From an uncultured Lachnospira sp. (GTDB taxonomy: Bacteria; Bacillota; Clostridia; Lachnospirales; Lachnospiraceae), in the NCBI GenBank assembly GCA_910587485.1, contig CAJUKN010000003.1, forward strand, positions 1 to 7,136: a DNA stretch of 7,136 nt. The letters run 5' to 3'. How positions within the stretch are numbered: position 1 is the stretch's first letter; each line of letters starts with the position of its first letter. The position numbers and the translations under genes are program-made. The notes under the pieces are model-generated. The model saw nothing but the letters and a program-made list of their open reading frames with translations. It was not told the origin of the DNA and ran no database searches. This document shows positions 6,447 through 7,136 of the stretch, one piece after another.

Positions 6447-6878
6447 ATGAAAAATCCAAAGGTTGAAAAGAAACTTATACATTATATTAAAAGTAATAGT
6501 GACCATAACAGTTTATATTGGTATCCGCTTGTTCATGTTGCAAAATTTATTTCTGTAGCAGCATATGACATTATTAGGATATATCAAGATAAGAATATGT
6601 TTTTCATAGAAAATGTTGTAAAATTGTGTAATATTAAAGATGTAAGTATGTTTCAAATGGATTGCAGAGAATATTTTGAAAACGAGAGCATTACCCAATT
6701 ATTATATGAACAGGATGAAGATGGTTATATTTTTCAATGGTATGCTGAGACCTTTATTTTTGATGAATCTGAAGAATGGCTTATATACTTGTCACATGAA
6801 AATACTATTTCATTTACTGGAGAAAAAATTGTAGTTGCAGCAAAGAAGATTATCCCTCCATGTTATTTTATTGCTTGA
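6447..6878 (+). CDS. Hypothetical protein, 143 residues
   Basis: I do not recognise this protein. The start at 6447 is preferred because GGTGGT (6437-6442) lies four bases upstream; the longer start at 6435 has no ribosome binding site and would add four residues (MVVK). The protein is soluble and acidic overall, with many aromatics. Residues 23-40 (L-Y-W-Y-P-L-V-H-V-A-K-F pattern) and the C-terminal half (about 88-121, with YIFQWYAETFIFDESEEW and LSHENTISFTGE) alternate hydrophobic and polar residues, which suggests beta strands. No membrane span, signal peptide, Cys cluster or catalytic motif is visible. It sits alone between two spacers, 155 bases after the S component. Small acidic beta-rich proteins of this look include immunity-type proteins, but nothing here proves that. 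Confidence 0.7.
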   Translation: MKNPKVEKKLIHYIKSNSDHNSLYWYPLVHVAKFISVAAYDIIRIYQDKNMFFIENVVKLCNIKDVSMFQMDCREYFENESITQLLYEQDEDGYIFQWYAETFIFDESEEWLIYLSHENTISFTGEKIVVAAKKIIPPCYFIA

Positions 6879-6902
6879 AAAAATTAAAAAATGTGTGATT
6901 AT
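6875..6902 (+). promoter_or_regulatory. Candidate promoter for the ywlG-like gene
   Basis: TTGAAA (6875-6880, five of six to TTGACA) lies 16 bases before GATTAT (6897-6902), and that -10 has the extended TG-N element just upstream (6894-6896, TGT). The -10 itself matches only four of six. The -35 overlaps the stop codon of the preceding gene. Confidence 0.35.
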
Positions 6903-6924
6903 TTGTTAAAATTTATTTCAAGAC

Positions 6925-6944
6925 TTTGGATACACTTTTCCAAA
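6925..6944. repeat. Short inverted repeat in the ywlG-like leader
   Basis: TTTGGA (6925-6930) and TCCAAA (6939-6944) are inverted about an eight-base centre. No T run follows, so it is not a terminator; a leader hairpin or operator is possible, as is chance. Confidence 0.3.
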
Positions 6945-6984
6945 AAGAGAGTTTATATATGAAAAAGAAAAGGAGTAGTAAGTA

Positions 6985-7136
6985 ATGAATTTAAAAGAAG
7001 AAGCATATAGTGCAGCTAAACAATTATTAGATATAGCTAATTTACAAGAAGGAGATTTATTTTTAGTTGGCTGTTCTACCAGTGAAATATCTGGAGAGCA
7101 GATTGGTTCTGCTTCAAAACCAAATTTGGCGGAAGA
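6985..7136 (+). CDS. ywlG: YwlG/TIGR01440 (UPF0340) family protein, 3' end outside window
   Basis: Only the first 50 codons are present; the frame is open at the window end. The translated start has a leading helix (EEAYSAAKQLLDIANL) and then the strand-turn EGDLFLVGCSTSEISGEQIGSASKPNLAEE. The VGCSTSE-x-x-G-x-x-IG-x-x-S pattern is the N-terminal signature I recall for the TIGR01440/UPF0340 family, which includes B. subtilis YwlG. Family members are about 180 residues and soluble, and their function is not established. In Bacillus the gene lies next to glyA; the neighbour here cannot be seen. AAGGAG (6970-6975), nine bases before the ATG, supports the start. The short fragment limits certainty, but the motif match is good. 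Confidence 0.85.
   Translation, partial: MNLKEEAYSAAKQLLDIANLQEGDLFLVGCSTSEISGEQIGSASKPNLAE

Overview
The window is AT-rich and reads as a low-GC Firmicute, most likely a clostridial gut anaerobe of the Lachnospiraceae type. That placement rests on base composition, A/T-ending codons, purine-rich ribosome binding sites and the families present; it is an inference, not a test. All genes lie on the + strand. I see no tRNA, rRNA, CRISPR array, transposase or integrase gene.

Region 1 (1-1184): the 3' part of a gene whose start lies outside the window. It encodes repeated beta-strand/aromatic units like those of beta-propeller (DUF5050-like) proteins and ends at a good intrinsic terminator (1141-1184).

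Region 2 (1266-4725): a probable three-gene operon. It holds a 740-residue membrane protein that looks like two ABC-2-type permease halves fused in one chain, an ABC transporter ATPase with all catalytic motifs, and a 76-residue protein with a CxxC...CxxC zinc-ribbon-like pattern. The first two should form one exporter-type ABC transporter. The substrate cannot be read from the sequence.

Region 3 (4726-6291): a 234-base AT-rich spacer with two inverted repeats, the second just ahead of the ribosome binding site. It is followed by a two-gene unit: a TIM-barrel amidohydrolase (amidohydrolase family 2 type) and an ECF transporter S component of the Pfam PF07155 kind. The S component would take up a vitamin-like or precursor molecule using a shared EcfA/A'/T module encoded elsewhere. 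The hydrolase is a candidate for processing what is imported.

Region 4 (6292-7136): a spacer, an unrecognised 143-residue protein, a spacer with a candidate promoter, and the first 50 codons of a YwlG/TIGR01440 (UPF0340) family protein cut by the window end.

The most interesting items are the hydrolase plus orphan S-component pair with the hairpin in front of it, the internally duplicated permease, and the small zinc-ribbon protein carried with the ABC genes.
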